Assembly: GCF_900107975.1 (NCBI RefSeq)
Contig: NZ_FNVF01000007.1
Coordinates: forward strand, 222,085-286,084
Reading direction: 5' to 3'
Length of the DNA stretch: 64,000 nt
Source: Paenibacillus sp. UNC499MF
Lineage (GTDB): Bacteria > Bacillota > Bacilli > Paenibacillales > NBRC-103111
The notes below the pieces were generated by a model. The model ran no database searches and was not told the DNA's origin. It saw only the letters and a list, made by a program, of their open reading frames with translations. Position numbers and translations under genes: made by a program. How positions within the stretch are numbered: the first letter of the stretch is position 1; each line of letters opens with the position of its first letter. Positions 1 to 7,164 of this stretch are shown here, in pieces.

Positions 1-528
1 CTGAATGGAATTCAGGGAGTCGTCCATCTCCAGCAGGAAGCAGGAGACCATTTCGCCCCGGCGGCTGCGTCCGGCGTTCAGGAACGTCGGCGTAGCCGGC
101 TGGACGCGCTGCTCGATGATCGCCTTGGCGATCCGCTGGGCTTTGCCGAAGTCGCCTTCACCGAGGTGAAGGGCGACGATGGCGGCGCGGTCCTCGTACG
201 ATTCGAGGACTTGCTTTTTATCGTTGGTACGCAGGGCGTAATCTTTATAAAATTTCGAAGCGGCCATGTAGGACTGGAACTTAAAGCCGCTTTTGCGGAT
301 CGTTTCGTGGATGGCTTCGATCTGCTCCAGCGTGTACTGCTCGTACACGTTTTCGTAGAAATCCTCGCCGATCAGATAATCGTAGCGTTCTTTGATGCTG
401 CCGAAAGGGACGGTCTGCCCCTGGACTTCTTCAAGGAAGGCGTCCAGCGCTTCGCGGTCTTTCTCCAGGCGGTAAAAACCGTCTTCCCCCGGTATCATGA
501 GTTCGTTGTTCAGTTCAATATGCTTCAA
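1..528 (-). CDS. nrdE: Ribonucleoside-diphosphate reductase, class Ib large subunit NrdE (N-terminal part)
   Basis: Catalytic subunit that reduces ribonucleoside diphosphates to deoxy forms, working with NrdF and NrdI. The 176 visible codons begin directly at the reductase N-domain with no ATP-cone, as expected for NrdE. They contain the conserved stretch TPTFLNAGRSRRGEMVSCF, whose cysteine is the usual redox-active one. The best start is a TTG at 526-528, because AAAGGGGTG lies about seven bases upstream; this start overlaps the end of nrdI by 14 bp, so translation is probably coupled. The gene runs off the left edge, and nrdF is expected beyond it. Confidence 0.93.
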   Translation of the reverse strand, partial: MKHIELNNELMIPGEDGFYRLEKDREALDAFLEEVQGQTVPFGSIKERYDYLIGEDFYENVYEQYTLEQIEAIHETIRKSGFKFQSYMAASKFYKDYALRTNDKKQVLESYEDRAAIVALHLGEGDFGKAQRIAKAIIEQRVQPATPTFLNAGRSRRGEMVSCFLLEMDDSLNSIQ

Positions 529-874
529 GATGGCGCACCCCTTTATGGAATCGTTCCACGTCGCTAGACGTGCCGGATAGTTCGAATTTGGCAAGCACCG
601 GAACACCGTATGCCGATGAAATGCGGTCGGCGCTCAGGGCAAAAGATTGTCCCCAGTTCTGGTTGCCGCTTGCGGCGACACCGCGCAGAAGGGAAGAGTG
701 ATGTTTCAGGAAGTCCAGCACTTTGCCGGGAATTTGACCGAATCCGGTCGTATAGGTAACAAGGACGAACGGCTCCTGGATCGTCAAATCCTCTTCGATC
801 CGTACGGCCTTCAAATTGAGCTTGTTAATGAAACGTTGAACATTTCCCGTACGGGAATCGTAAACTACCAGCAT
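515..874 (-). CDS. nrdI: NrdI flavodoxin-like protein
   Basis: Small flavoprotein of 119 residues that supplies the oxidant used to build the dimanganese-tyrosyl radical of NrdF. The start MLVVYDSRTGNVQRF is the FMN phosphate-binding loop of NrdI, and the VTYTTGFGQIPG and SGNQNWGQSF segments are typical FMN-contact loops. ATG at 872-874 has AAAGGAAG about seven bases upstream. It is first in the operon with nrdE. A strong intrinsic terminator sits about 27 bp upstream of the start (901-944), so read-through of that element decides expression. Confidence 0.95.
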   Translation of the reverse strand: MLVVYDSRTGNVQRFINKLNLKAVRIEEDLTIQEPFVLVTYTTGFGQIPGKVLDFLKHHSSLLRGVAASGNQNWGQSFALSADRISSAYGVPVLAKFELSGTSSDVERFHKGVRHLEAY

Positions 875-900
875 GGAAGCATCTTCCTTTCCACTCTATC

Positions 901-944
901 AAAAATACGGGGCGCGCCGGCTACGGGAAGTAGTCGGCGCGCCC
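901..944 (-). terminator. Intrinsic terminator in the nrdI leader
   Basis: A GC-rich near-perfect stem (909-924 pairs with 930-944, five-base loop) is followed on the minus strand by CGTATTTTTG. It sits between the cobalamin riboswitch and nrdI, so it is the likely off-switch of the leader. Confidence 0.75.
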
Positions 945-997
945 GGATGAAAGCCGCCCCTTGTGACAAAGAGCGGCTCTGGATTCACAGTCAGCTC

Positions 998-1040
998 CCG
1001 GCCTTTTCGCGTGCCTCTGACGGCACGGCGAAAAGGCCGG
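998..1040 (-). other. Long hairpin in the nrdI leader
   Basis: About 18 paired bases: 998-1015 pair with 1022-1040, with one bulge and a six-base loop. There is no T-run after it. It lies between riboswitch and terminator and may be a spacer fold or an antiterminator partner; the pairing is seen, the function is inferred. Confidence 0.5.
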
Positions 1041-1176
1041 CTGAAGCCGCGCGTACAAGCCGGCTGCCCGGCTCCCCGCCCGAAGGCGGTGGAGGGACGG
1101 CCGTGTGCTATGCGGCTGCAATGTGAAAAACGTCCGGACACCTCCCTATCTCCCGTAGGTTCAGCGGTGTCTTTCA

Positions 1177-1345
1177 GACAGGCAGGTCTCCTGGCTCCAG
1201 GTTCATTGCGCCCCTCCGCGGCCTTCCCGACGGCATTCGTCAGTGGCGGTATGGGTGGGGCGCTCCCCGTTGACAGTGGCGGGACCGCGCCGGATTCGCA
1301 CCGGACTTCCCTTTTGATTCCCGCCTCCGGGGCGGGAAACCTGTC
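1177..1345 (-). promoter_or_regulatory. Adenosylcobalamin (B12) riboswitch
   Basis: On the minus strand, the core reads GGGAAGTCCGGTGCGAATCC, then GGTCCCGCCACTGT, and at the 3' end CCAGGAGACCTGCC, all hallmarks of the cobalamin riboswitch. The closing P1 helix is visible as GACAGG (1340-1345) pairing with CCTGTC (1177-1182). It precedes nrdI-nrdE. Known riboswitches of this class on reductase operons turn off the B12-independent enzyme when cobalamin is available, which implies a B12-dependent class II reductase elsewhere in the genome (inference). Confidence 0.93.
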
Positions 1346-1360
1346 TAATCCATATATAGT

Positions 1361-1370
1361 CTATATATAG
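1361..1370. promoter_or_regulatory. NrdR box, downstream copy
   Basis: Palindrome CTATATATAG inside a match to the NrdR box (consensus about ACACWATATATWGTGT). Its centre is 42 bp, four helical turns, from the second box at 1403-1412. It lies roughly 20 bp downstream of the inferred nrd transcription start. Confidence 0.65.
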
Positions 1371-1393
1371 TGAATATGTAGGTGATAGATATG

Positions 1394-1423
1394 AATTTAC
1401 CTCAATATATTGTGGTTTGTCAA
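1394..1423 (-). promoter_or_regulatory. nrd operon promoter with NrdR box in the spacer
   Basis: On the minus strand TTGACA (1423-1418) is followed at 17-18 bp by GTAAAT/TAAATT as a weak -10. The spacer contains the palindrome CAATATATTG (1403-1412), a second NrdR box. Binding there would block RNA polymerase directly. The -35 is clear, the -10 less so. Confidence 0.6.
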
Positions 1424-1613
1424 CTGTGCGTAAGGACTCAACAAGGGGAGAAAAACCGAGATAAAAGGCGAAAAAGGTGTGATAACCTGCCCATAAACGG
1501 GCGAGATTTTATTTCCGTTTCTTTTTATTTCGACAAAGTTTGCGGGCGACGGCGGGACGTGCGGCCAAGCGGGTTTTCACGCGCGGAGCGGGGTATTTTT
1601 CACGTGAGCCAAT

Positions 1614-1653
1614 TAAAAAAGATCAAGCTCCTTGGATGGAGCTTGATCCCTTT
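1614..1653 (-). terminator. Terminator after the 184-codon membrane protein gene
   Basis: Eleven-base perfect stem GATCAAGCTCC / GGAGCTTGATC (1621-1648), followed on the minus strand by six Ts (1620-1615). It starts right after the stop codon. A CCCTTTTT run on the plus side could make it work in both directions. Confidence 0.85.
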
Positions 1654-2205
1654 TTACATGTTTACATTCTTTTTGTTGTTCTTTTTATAAAGATTCATTA
1701 TGCCTGCAAGTATCCATTCAATCACGTGCAGAGCGACAGACAAAGTGAGAGCGGACAAAAGATCCTTGATGTAAACACCGGGAATTAGATGGGCAAAAAC
1801 ATAAATCAGAAGACTGTCTGCGATTATGGTGATGATTTGTCTGCCGTAAACGGAAGGGGGCCTTTTGAGCCCGTAACGGATCATGGCATGGAGGAGGGGA
1901 TGAATAAAGGTCTCGAAGAACAGAAAGCTCAGCAAGATGACCAGAGAGAAAGTGAAGAGATCCGCTTTGCCGGAAAAACTGATCAGTGTGCTGGTATGCT
2001 CAATGCCACGAAAGAAGGTCATATATAAGAAAGCAAAACCGGTTACCGGCCCGATGATGAGCAAGGACAAAACCGGAATCGCCCAAATTTTCGTCTTTAA
2101 GGACGGCGCAGGTTCGTGGTCTCGGCGCGCTAAATAATTCAGCAGGATGTTTAAACCGAAAAACAAAAGCAGCAGCATGCCGATAAGCCAAGCGTAACTA
2201 ACCAT
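1654..2205 (-). CDS. Integral membrane protein, unknown
   Basis: A 183-residue protein with about five hydrophobic spans: residues about 6-24, 40-63, 80-105, 125-147 and 150-170. I do not recognise the family. The start is ATG at 2203-2205 because GGAGGAAAAC lies just upstream; an earlier in-frame ATG 11 codons upstream has no such site. The basic C-terminus (YKKNNKKNVNM) suggests a cytoplasmic end. It is a single-gene unit bounded by terminators. The last two spans contain SLLIYVFAHLIPGVYIKDLL, a pattern seen in small phage-holin-like or YvlD-like proteins, but this is weak. Confidence 0.75.
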   Translation of the reverse strand: MVSYAWLIGMLLLLFFGLNILLNYLARRDHEPAPSLKTKIWAIPVLSLLIIGPVTGFAFLYMTFFRGIEHTSTLISFSGKADLFTFSLVILLSFLFFETFIHPLLHAMIRYGLKRPPSVYGRQIITIIADSLLIYVFAHLIPGVYIKDLLSALTLSVALHVIEWILAGIMNLYKKNNKKNVNM

Positions 2206-2383
2206 ATAGGTTTTCCTCCGGGAAAATTTTCGCATCAAACGCGCAGCTCCCCGCGTGATATTTCGCTGCGTGCCGGCGGTCGATCGGTCACATAATAATT
2301 AAAACAGTATATGTAACTATTTTGCTTTTTTGAATTTATTTAGTCAAACGATTTTGTGCAGCGAAAGCAGCAGGCTCCCAAAC
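2206..2383. other. Intergenic region upstream of the membrane protein gene
   Basis: Holds the start region of the leftward membrane protein gene. It is AT-rich around 2290-2345. No clear promoter pair could be assigned and no coding signal is visible. Confidence 0.4.
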
Positions 2384-2419
2384 AAAAAAGGCACAGGGAA
2401 ATTTCCCGGTGCCTTTTTA
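2384..2419. terminator. Bidirectional terminator
   Basis: Stem GGCACAGGGAA / TTTCCCGGTGCC (2390-2412) is flanked by A6 on the left and T5 on the right, so it can end transcription on both strands. It lies 170 bp beyond the leftward 2588-4684 gene and is its likely terminator. Confidence 0.8.
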
Positions 2420-2587
2420 TAACGCCTGAGCGGCTTCTGTACCGCAAGCGGACTTACAAAGGCCCCAGCCCTCTGACCGAGCTTGCGGAAGCGGTATAAC
2501 AGCCTCTTGAAGCCGCAGCAGCCGAAAGCAAGAGACGGCGTCCTAAACCGTGCCCGCCAGATTGGCGGGAAAATTTATCCGGCCGCC

Positions 2588-4684
2588 TTACTCGCCGCTG
2601 CCCTGCTTAACAAGCTCATCCACGGACCACGCCACGCACCAGGGATACTGGTTTTTCGTTGTTTCCGGAATCCAGTAGCAGCGGTCCGTTTTGTTTTTAT
2701 CGGGGTAAAACACATACATGAGCAGCTTCACTTCGCTGATATCGTCCGGTTCATCCGTACGAGGATTCGGGTAACGGACCGTACAGCCCATTTGCGATGA
2801 AAATTGGGTGGATACGTTCACTTCATACGTGTACATGAAGCTGGACCCTACACCGATGGAAAACACGTCGCCGGGAGCTTTGCCCGCAGGCTTGCATTCG
2901 ACGGATACGCTGTTGGAGACGGAGGTGACGGTTTTGCTGATTTTAATAAAATTTTCTTCGATTTTCATGGATTCCGACCAGTTGACCGGCATACTGAACG
3001 AAAGCTGCCTATCCGTATAATCGGGCAGATCCGTAAACCGCTGCACATAGTTCTCGATACGGTTCGGATCGGGCTGCTTCGGGAACGTGCTCAAGGATTT
3101 GCCTTTGCGGGCCTCAATGCTCAGATCCGAGACGGAGAAAAGACTGAGCTGCACGCCCAGGTCCTGGTTTTGCCAATCCGCCAGCTTGTAGGTGTGCCGG
3201 GTAATGTTGGGACGGATGTACAAATGCGTAGCCGTTTTTTTTGTGGAGGACGGATACAGCTCAATCGAAAATTCTTTGATGCTCTTAATTTCCGAAGTGA
3301 CGGACCGCGCCCGCTCATAAGCGATTTTCAGCTCGCCGCCGAGACCTACGACCGGAACTTTGCCGCTAAAGTTGAGAGAAGCGCCGAATTTGTACTTCGC
3401 GGATACCGCCGCCTGCTCCTCCTTCGACCACTTGAACCGGAAGGAACAGATGGAATCTTTAAGCTCGGAGCCGTTCAGCACGTGGGGAGGCGGGCTTTCG
3501 ACAACGCCCAGAAACGTCAGATGGTCATCGTTGGCCCAGTTCGTCAGCGTGTCTGTCAAGATAAGCCGGTCGGAATGGTACCGGCCTATGCCGAGATGTT
3601 TTTTCCGGCCGGAGCCGTCGAACGTCTGGGTAAACCAGATTTCGGACCGGATATGACCTTCATCCTCGGGTATAAAAAACTGGAAGGCGTCGACATGGTG
3701 TCCGTTAGGCGTCGACATGTGTCCCCAGCCTCGGACGATGGGGGCCGACCAGACTCCCGTGGAGACGGAGTATTCGTATCTTCTCGCTTTGATGTCGCAA
3801 GCGGTTTTGCCGCTGACGAACAGCTGCAGGACGCTGCCTGCAGAGCCCTTTTCGATGGAGCCCGGAGCGAGCGCGAAGTGGCTGACACTTTCACCTTCCG
3901 CTATGGCGTGCGGCTCATTTACTTTCCGGGGCGGCGCCTGCTCTTCGTGGTGGAGGAGCACCGTTTTCAACGTTTCTTTTTTGCGGGAAACGACCGACTT
4001 CGTATCTTGGCTCCGCTGAATATAGCCGACCATGATCCGCACGTCGCCGCCGGGATCCCGGTAGCTGCACGCCGCCGTATGAGTGACGTCCGCGATGCGG
4101 ATTTCCTCCGCCCTGCCGTCTTTTCCGGGACGCTGTTCACGGGCTTCGGTCCGTTCCCACGTCTGCCCTCCGTTGTCCGTCCAGTTCAGCGCGAGCTTGC
4201 CGTTCGCATCGGAGCCGATGAGATACAAGCGGGTTCCGGCCGATACGGCCGCGAACCGGCTGTCCGTCCGCATGCGCATGCGCTCGTCCAAGGTAAGAGC
4301 CGCTGACCATTCGGTCCCGTCCTGAGAGGTCATTCCGTGCAGCGTCCCCCTCTGGTCCGCGTAAAACAGATACAGGACGCCCTCATGCACGCACGCCGCC
4401 AGAGCGGGTATCCGGCCTCCGCCGACTCCGTCGCCCCCATAGGCCACTTTGGTTAAATATTCGATCCCGAGCGGCCCTTTCTTTTTGTTAGGGCTGTTAA
4501 CGACTCTCACTTTTTCACGTTTATCGTCGCCGAGGTAAGTTTCCATGCAAATGAGATCCAGCAGATTCCCGTTCGTATAAAAAAGATAAGCTTTATCGTT
4601 GAAAAACGTACCGGCAGCCGGTCCGGTATTGGATGCCCTCGTATAAAATTCCTCAAAAGCATCGTGTTTGGTTTTGGCAGACAT
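2588..4684 (-). CDS. Propeller-like N-domain plus unassigned C-domain, 698-residue protein
   Basis: Function unknown. Residues about 20-370 have short repeats such as GVLYLFYADQRGTLHG, GTRLYLIGSDANGKLALNW and DGTEWSAALTLDE, the spacing and look of sialidase/BNR-type beta-propeller blades. The remaining roughly 300 residues are rich in alternating polar and hydrophobic strands with many Ser/Thr (for example SVSNSVSVE and YTYEVNVSTQFSS). There is no signal peptide and no membrane span. ATG at 4682-4684 is chosen over one 16 codons upstream because GGAGTGAG lies five bases before it. Monocistronic. A beta-sheet toxin or lectin-like C-domain is possible but unproven. Confidence 0.7.
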   Translation of the reverse strand: MSAKTKHDAFEEFYTRASNTGPAAGTFFNDKAYLFYTNGNLLDLICMETYLGDDKREKVRVVNSPNKKKGPLGIEYLTKVAYGGDGVGGGRIPALAACVHEGVLYLFYADQRGTLHGMTSQDGTEWSAALTLDERMRMRTDSRFAAVSAGTRLYLIGSDANGKLALNWTDNGGQTWERTEAREQRPGKDGRAEEIRIADVTHTAACSYRDPGGDVRIMVGYIQRSQDTKSVVSRKKETLKTVLLHHEEQAPPRKVNEPHAIAEGESVSHFALAPGSIEKGSAGSVLQLFVSGKTACDIKARRYEYSVSTGVWSAPIVRGWGHMSTPNGHHVDAFQFFIPEDEGHIRSEIWFTQTFDGSGRKKHLGIGRYHSDRLILTDTLTNWANDDHLTFLGVVESPPPHVLNGSELKDSICSFRFKWSKEEQAAVSAKYKFGASLNFSGKVPVVGLGGELKIAYERARSVTSEIKSIKEFSIELYPSSTKKTATHLYIRPNITRHTYKLADWQNQDLGVQLSLFSVSDLSIEARKGKSLSTFPKQPDPNRIENYVQRFTDLPDYTDRQLSFSMPVNWSESMKIEENFIKISKTVTSVSNSVSVECKPAGKAPGDVFSIGVGSSFMYTYEVNVSTQFSSQMGCTVRYPNPRTDEPDDISEVKLLMYVFYPDKNKTDRCYWIPETTKNQYPWCVAWSVDELVKQGSGE

Positions 4685-4807
4685 GGTCTCACTCCAGTAG
4701 TTAATAAGATGGGGTAGTTTTCCATGAGTCACTATACCAAACCGGAATTAGGAAGGATATTAACGAAAGTTAATGAAAGATGCAGGAATTCCACTAGACG
4801 GAAAAAC

Positions 4808-4844
4808 AAAAAAAGATCTCTTCCCGGAGGAAAAGATCTTTTTA
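4808..4844 (-). terminator. Terminator after the aldolase-like gene
   Basis: AAAGATCTCTTCC pairs with the AGGAAAAGATCTTT arm; on the minus strand it is followed by a run of seven Ts. It lies directly after the stop codon at 4851. Confidence 0.85.
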
Positions 4845-4850
4845 AGGGGA

Positions 4851-5804
4851 TTAATTATTCGCGATGGTTTCAGGCGTCGTCAGCTTGTCGTAGAACTCGA
4901 CGTATTTGTCCTTGTCCGCGGTGTTCCGGACAGCCATGGCTACGCGCGGATGCTCGTTGAGCGTTCCGGCGATCATGTAAGGAATGATGTAGCCCCACTC
5001 CACTTTCTCGCGCATGGCGACCATGTGGCGTTCGATCAGGTCCAGAACGGGACGCACATCGTAACGGGGGTTTTTCAGGTAGCTGACGAGCAGCTCGGTG
5101 GTGCAGTTGCCTGCCGCGCGTCCCATACCGAAGACGGAGGTGTCGAGGAACTCGACGCCTTTCTCGGCACCGACGACGGTGTTGGAGAACGCGAGCTGCA
5201 TATTGTTATGCATATGAAGGCCCAGCTTCTTCTCCGGCAGAAGGCGCTGGAATTTATTGACCATGTAATCGATGTCCTTGTGATTCATGCTGCCGTACGA
5301 ATCGACGACGTATACCACGTCGACCGGACTTCTGTTGATGAGCTCGAACGCTTCGTTGAGCTCGTTCTCCATCACGTGGGAGAGCGCCATGATGTTCAGC
5401 GTCGTTTCGTAGCCCATGTCGTGGAACTTCTGTACGAGCTGAAGACCCTTGTCCACATCCTTGATGTAAGAAGCTACGCGGATCAGATCCAGCTGGCTCT
5501 GCTCGCGGGGGAGAATGTCGTTCTCGTCGACGCGGCCGATATCCACGAGCGCGGAAAGCTTCGTATCGTTCTTGGTAGGGATGACCTCACGCAGGAAATC
5601 CTCATTCAGAAAACGCCACGGACCCGCATTGTCGCTTTTCAGGAGCTTAGCCGAATTTTTGTAACCGATCTCCATATATTCAACGCCGGCCGCATTCAAG
5701 CCGCGATACATATCCTGAACAAATTCCACGCTAAAATCCCAATTGTTGACGAGCCCTCCGTCGCGTATCGTACAATCGAGAATTTTATGCTGATCGTGTT
5801 TCAT
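4851..5804 (-). CDS. DRE-TIM metallolyase, 4-hydroxy-2-oxovalerate aldolase-like
   Basis: 317 residues of the HMGL-like TIM barrel family. The N-terminal metal and substrate loop ILDCTIRDGGLVNNW, the later VVDSYGSM and the HMHNNMQLAFSN motif with its metal-binding histidines are conserved. Family members cleave or form C-C bonds with pyruvate or acyl-CoA using a divalent metal. No acetaldehyde dehydrogenase partner of the catechol meta pathway is nearby, so the true substrate is unknown. ATG at 5802-5804 is preceded by TTGGAGGG; an upstream extension lacks this. It has its own promoter and terminator. Confidence 0.85.
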   Translation of the reverse strand: MKHDQHKILDCTIRDGGLVNNWDFSVEFVQDMYRGLNAAGVEYMEIGYKNSAKLLKSDNAGPWRFLNEDFLREVIPTKNDTKLSALVDIGRVDENDILPREQSQLDLIRVASYIKDVDKGLQLVQKFHDMGYETTLNIMALSHVMENELNEAFELINRSPVDVVYVVDSYGSMNHKDIDYMVNKFQRLLPEKKLGLHMHNNMQLAFSNTVVGAEKGVEFLDTSVFGMGRAAGNCTTELLVSYLKNPRYDVRPVLDLIERHMVAMREKVEWGYIIPYMIAGTLNEHPRVAMAVRNTADKDKYVEFYDKLTTPETIANN

Positions 5805-5849
5805 TTTCGGTACCCTCCAAAAGCCGCATACCGGCTCATATTTTGCTAT

Positions 5850-5878
5850 ATTATCACGCATCTGATAAGGGATGTCAA
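5850..5878 (-). promoter_or_regulatory. SigmaA promoter of the aldolase-like gene
   Basis: On the minus strand TTGACA (5878-5873), 17 bp spacer, GATAAT (5855-5850). It is 46 bp before the ATG, giving a short leader. Confidence 0.75.
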
Positions 5879-5927
5879 TCAATCGGCGCAATTGTCGGAC
5901 AAATGACAGAACTGACAAACGGTCAAA

Positions 5928-5965
5928 TAAAAAAGCGGGTCCCCTTAAGGAATTCCGCCTTTTTG
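5928..5965 (-). terminator. Possible terminator after the 104-residue membrane protein gene
   Basis: On the minus strand an AAAAGGCGG arm and a CCCGCTTTTTT arm surround an AT-rich loop region with CCTTAAGG. The stem is interrupted, so support is moderate. Confidence 0.5.
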
Positions 5966-6005
5966 TACGTTCCGGCCCCGCATATCGCCTTTTGTAAGTC
6001 CGGAT

Positions 6006-6320
6006 TTACCGGACAAGGACAAACTTACCAATGAGTGGCAGCGGTCTCATTCTGCCGTCATGAGCGTTCCGGATCCCGATAAATGCCAGCGCGAAGACGG
6101 AGATGTCCAGGGGAGGCATAAGCAGGTCCTCTACACCCGGAAGCAGCCCGAGCATCAGATGCGCGAAAACGGCGTAGAGCAGGAGCAGCAGCCCCTGGTT
6201 CGCATGATACATCGCGAATCTGGAATGTCTGGCAACCATCAGCGGCAGGCAAAAAATGAGATAAGCGGACATGGCGGCAGATTTGTTGCTGTCGATATCA
6301 GAGGAATTGTGATTGTGCAT
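6006..6320 (-). CDS. Small DUF4870-like membrane protein
   Basis: 104 residues with a polar N-terminus and three hydrophobic stretches (about 17-32, 41-60, 68-82). The AYLIFCLPL...RFAMYHANQGLLLLL pattern, with the conserved H-A/C-x-Q-G/A around the second span, is like the Tic20/DUF4870 family of small membrane proteins of unknown role. ATG at 6318-6320 has GAGGTG seven bases before it, which favours it over an upstream in-frame start. It is divergent from the EcsA gene and the two share a 130 bp intergenic region. Confidence 0.75.
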   Translation of the reverse strand: MHNHNSSDIDSNKSAAMSAYLIFCLPLMVARHSRFAMYHANQGLLLLLYAVFAHLMLGLLPGVEDLLMPPLDISVFALAFIGIRNAHDGRMRPLPLIGKFVLVR

Positions 6321-6452
6321 ACGCGGACACCTCACACTCAGAATCGAAAACATGAAGCCGGATAAATTTCTGCTATACTTCTACTATAGAATATGCATAC
6401 CCCGTTTGAAAAGGGATAGACGCAGGCTGGACGCGGAAATGGAGGAATTTAT

Positions 6453-7151
6453 TTGGAAAAAGCTTCGATTCATATAAAAAAGGCGGGATACGGCGATTCG
6501 GGGGCGATTTTGCAGGATATCGACTTTCGTATTCCGGAGGGGCAGCTGATCGGTCTGATCGGGCCCAACGGCGCCGGGAAGAGCACGACCATCAAAAGCA
6601 TGCTCGGCCTGCTGAAGGATGTCGAGGGGAGCATCGAGTTTGCCGACGGACGGGCTTCGGTGGCGTATGTGCCGGAGCAGCCGGTTCTGTACGAAGAACT
6701 CACGCTGTGGGAGCATATGGAACTCGCGGCGGCGGCCTACGGGCTGGAGCGTCCCGTATTCGAAGAGAGGGCGGCAGCGCTGCTGGCCCAGTTCAGGCTG
6801 TCGGATGCCCGGCACCGGCTGCCGGTCGCTTTCTCCAAGGGCATGCAGCAGAAAGTGATGCTTATCATCGGCTTCCTTAACCGGCCTTCGGTGTATATCG
6901 TCGACGAGCCGTTCATCGGACTGGACCCGAGGGCGACGAAGGACTTCCTGGAGCTGCTGCGGAAGGAGCGGGAGAGGGGAGCGGGCATTCTGATGAGCAC
7001 TCACGTGCTCGACACCGCGGAGCGCATCTGCGACTCGTTCCTGCTGCTCAGCGAAGGGCGGATCGTGGCGCAGGGAACGCTGGACGATGTGCGCCGCAAG
7101 TCGGGACTGCCGGACGGCACATTATTCGACTGCTTCCATGCGCTGGTCTGA
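6453..7151 (+). CDS. ecsA: ABC transporter ATP-binding protein EcsA
   Basis: 232-residue ATPase subunit. Walker A is GPNGAGKS (about 37-44), the signature-equivalent is FSKGMQQKV (about 129-137), Walker B is VYIVDEP and the H-loop is STHVLDTAE. The FSKGMQQK variant and a length near 240 fit EcsA. The start is TTG at 6453 with GGAGG eight bases upstream. EcsB follows after 13 bp. In Bacillus, EcsAB affects secretion, competence and intramembrane proteolysis; what it transports is not settled. No ecsC gene follows. Confidence 0.85.
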   Translation: MEKASIHIKKAGYGDSGAILQDIDFRIPEGQLIGLIGPNGAGKSTTIKSMLGLLKDVEGSIEFADGRASVAYVPEQPVLYEELTLWEHMELAAAAYGLERPVFEERAAALLAQFRLSDARHRLPVAFSKGMQQKVMLIIGFLNRPSVYIVDEPFIGLDPRATKDFLELLRKERERGAGILMSTHVLDTAERICDSFLLLSEGRIVAQGTLDDVRRKSGLPDGTLFDCFHALV

Positions 7152-7164
7152 GGCGGAGGAGGGA

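Noticed and set aside
2804-4306. 500-codon plus-strand frame opposite the propeller-like gene
   Set aside because: The minus-strand gene has a ribosome site, terminator and domain-like repeats; the plus frame has none.
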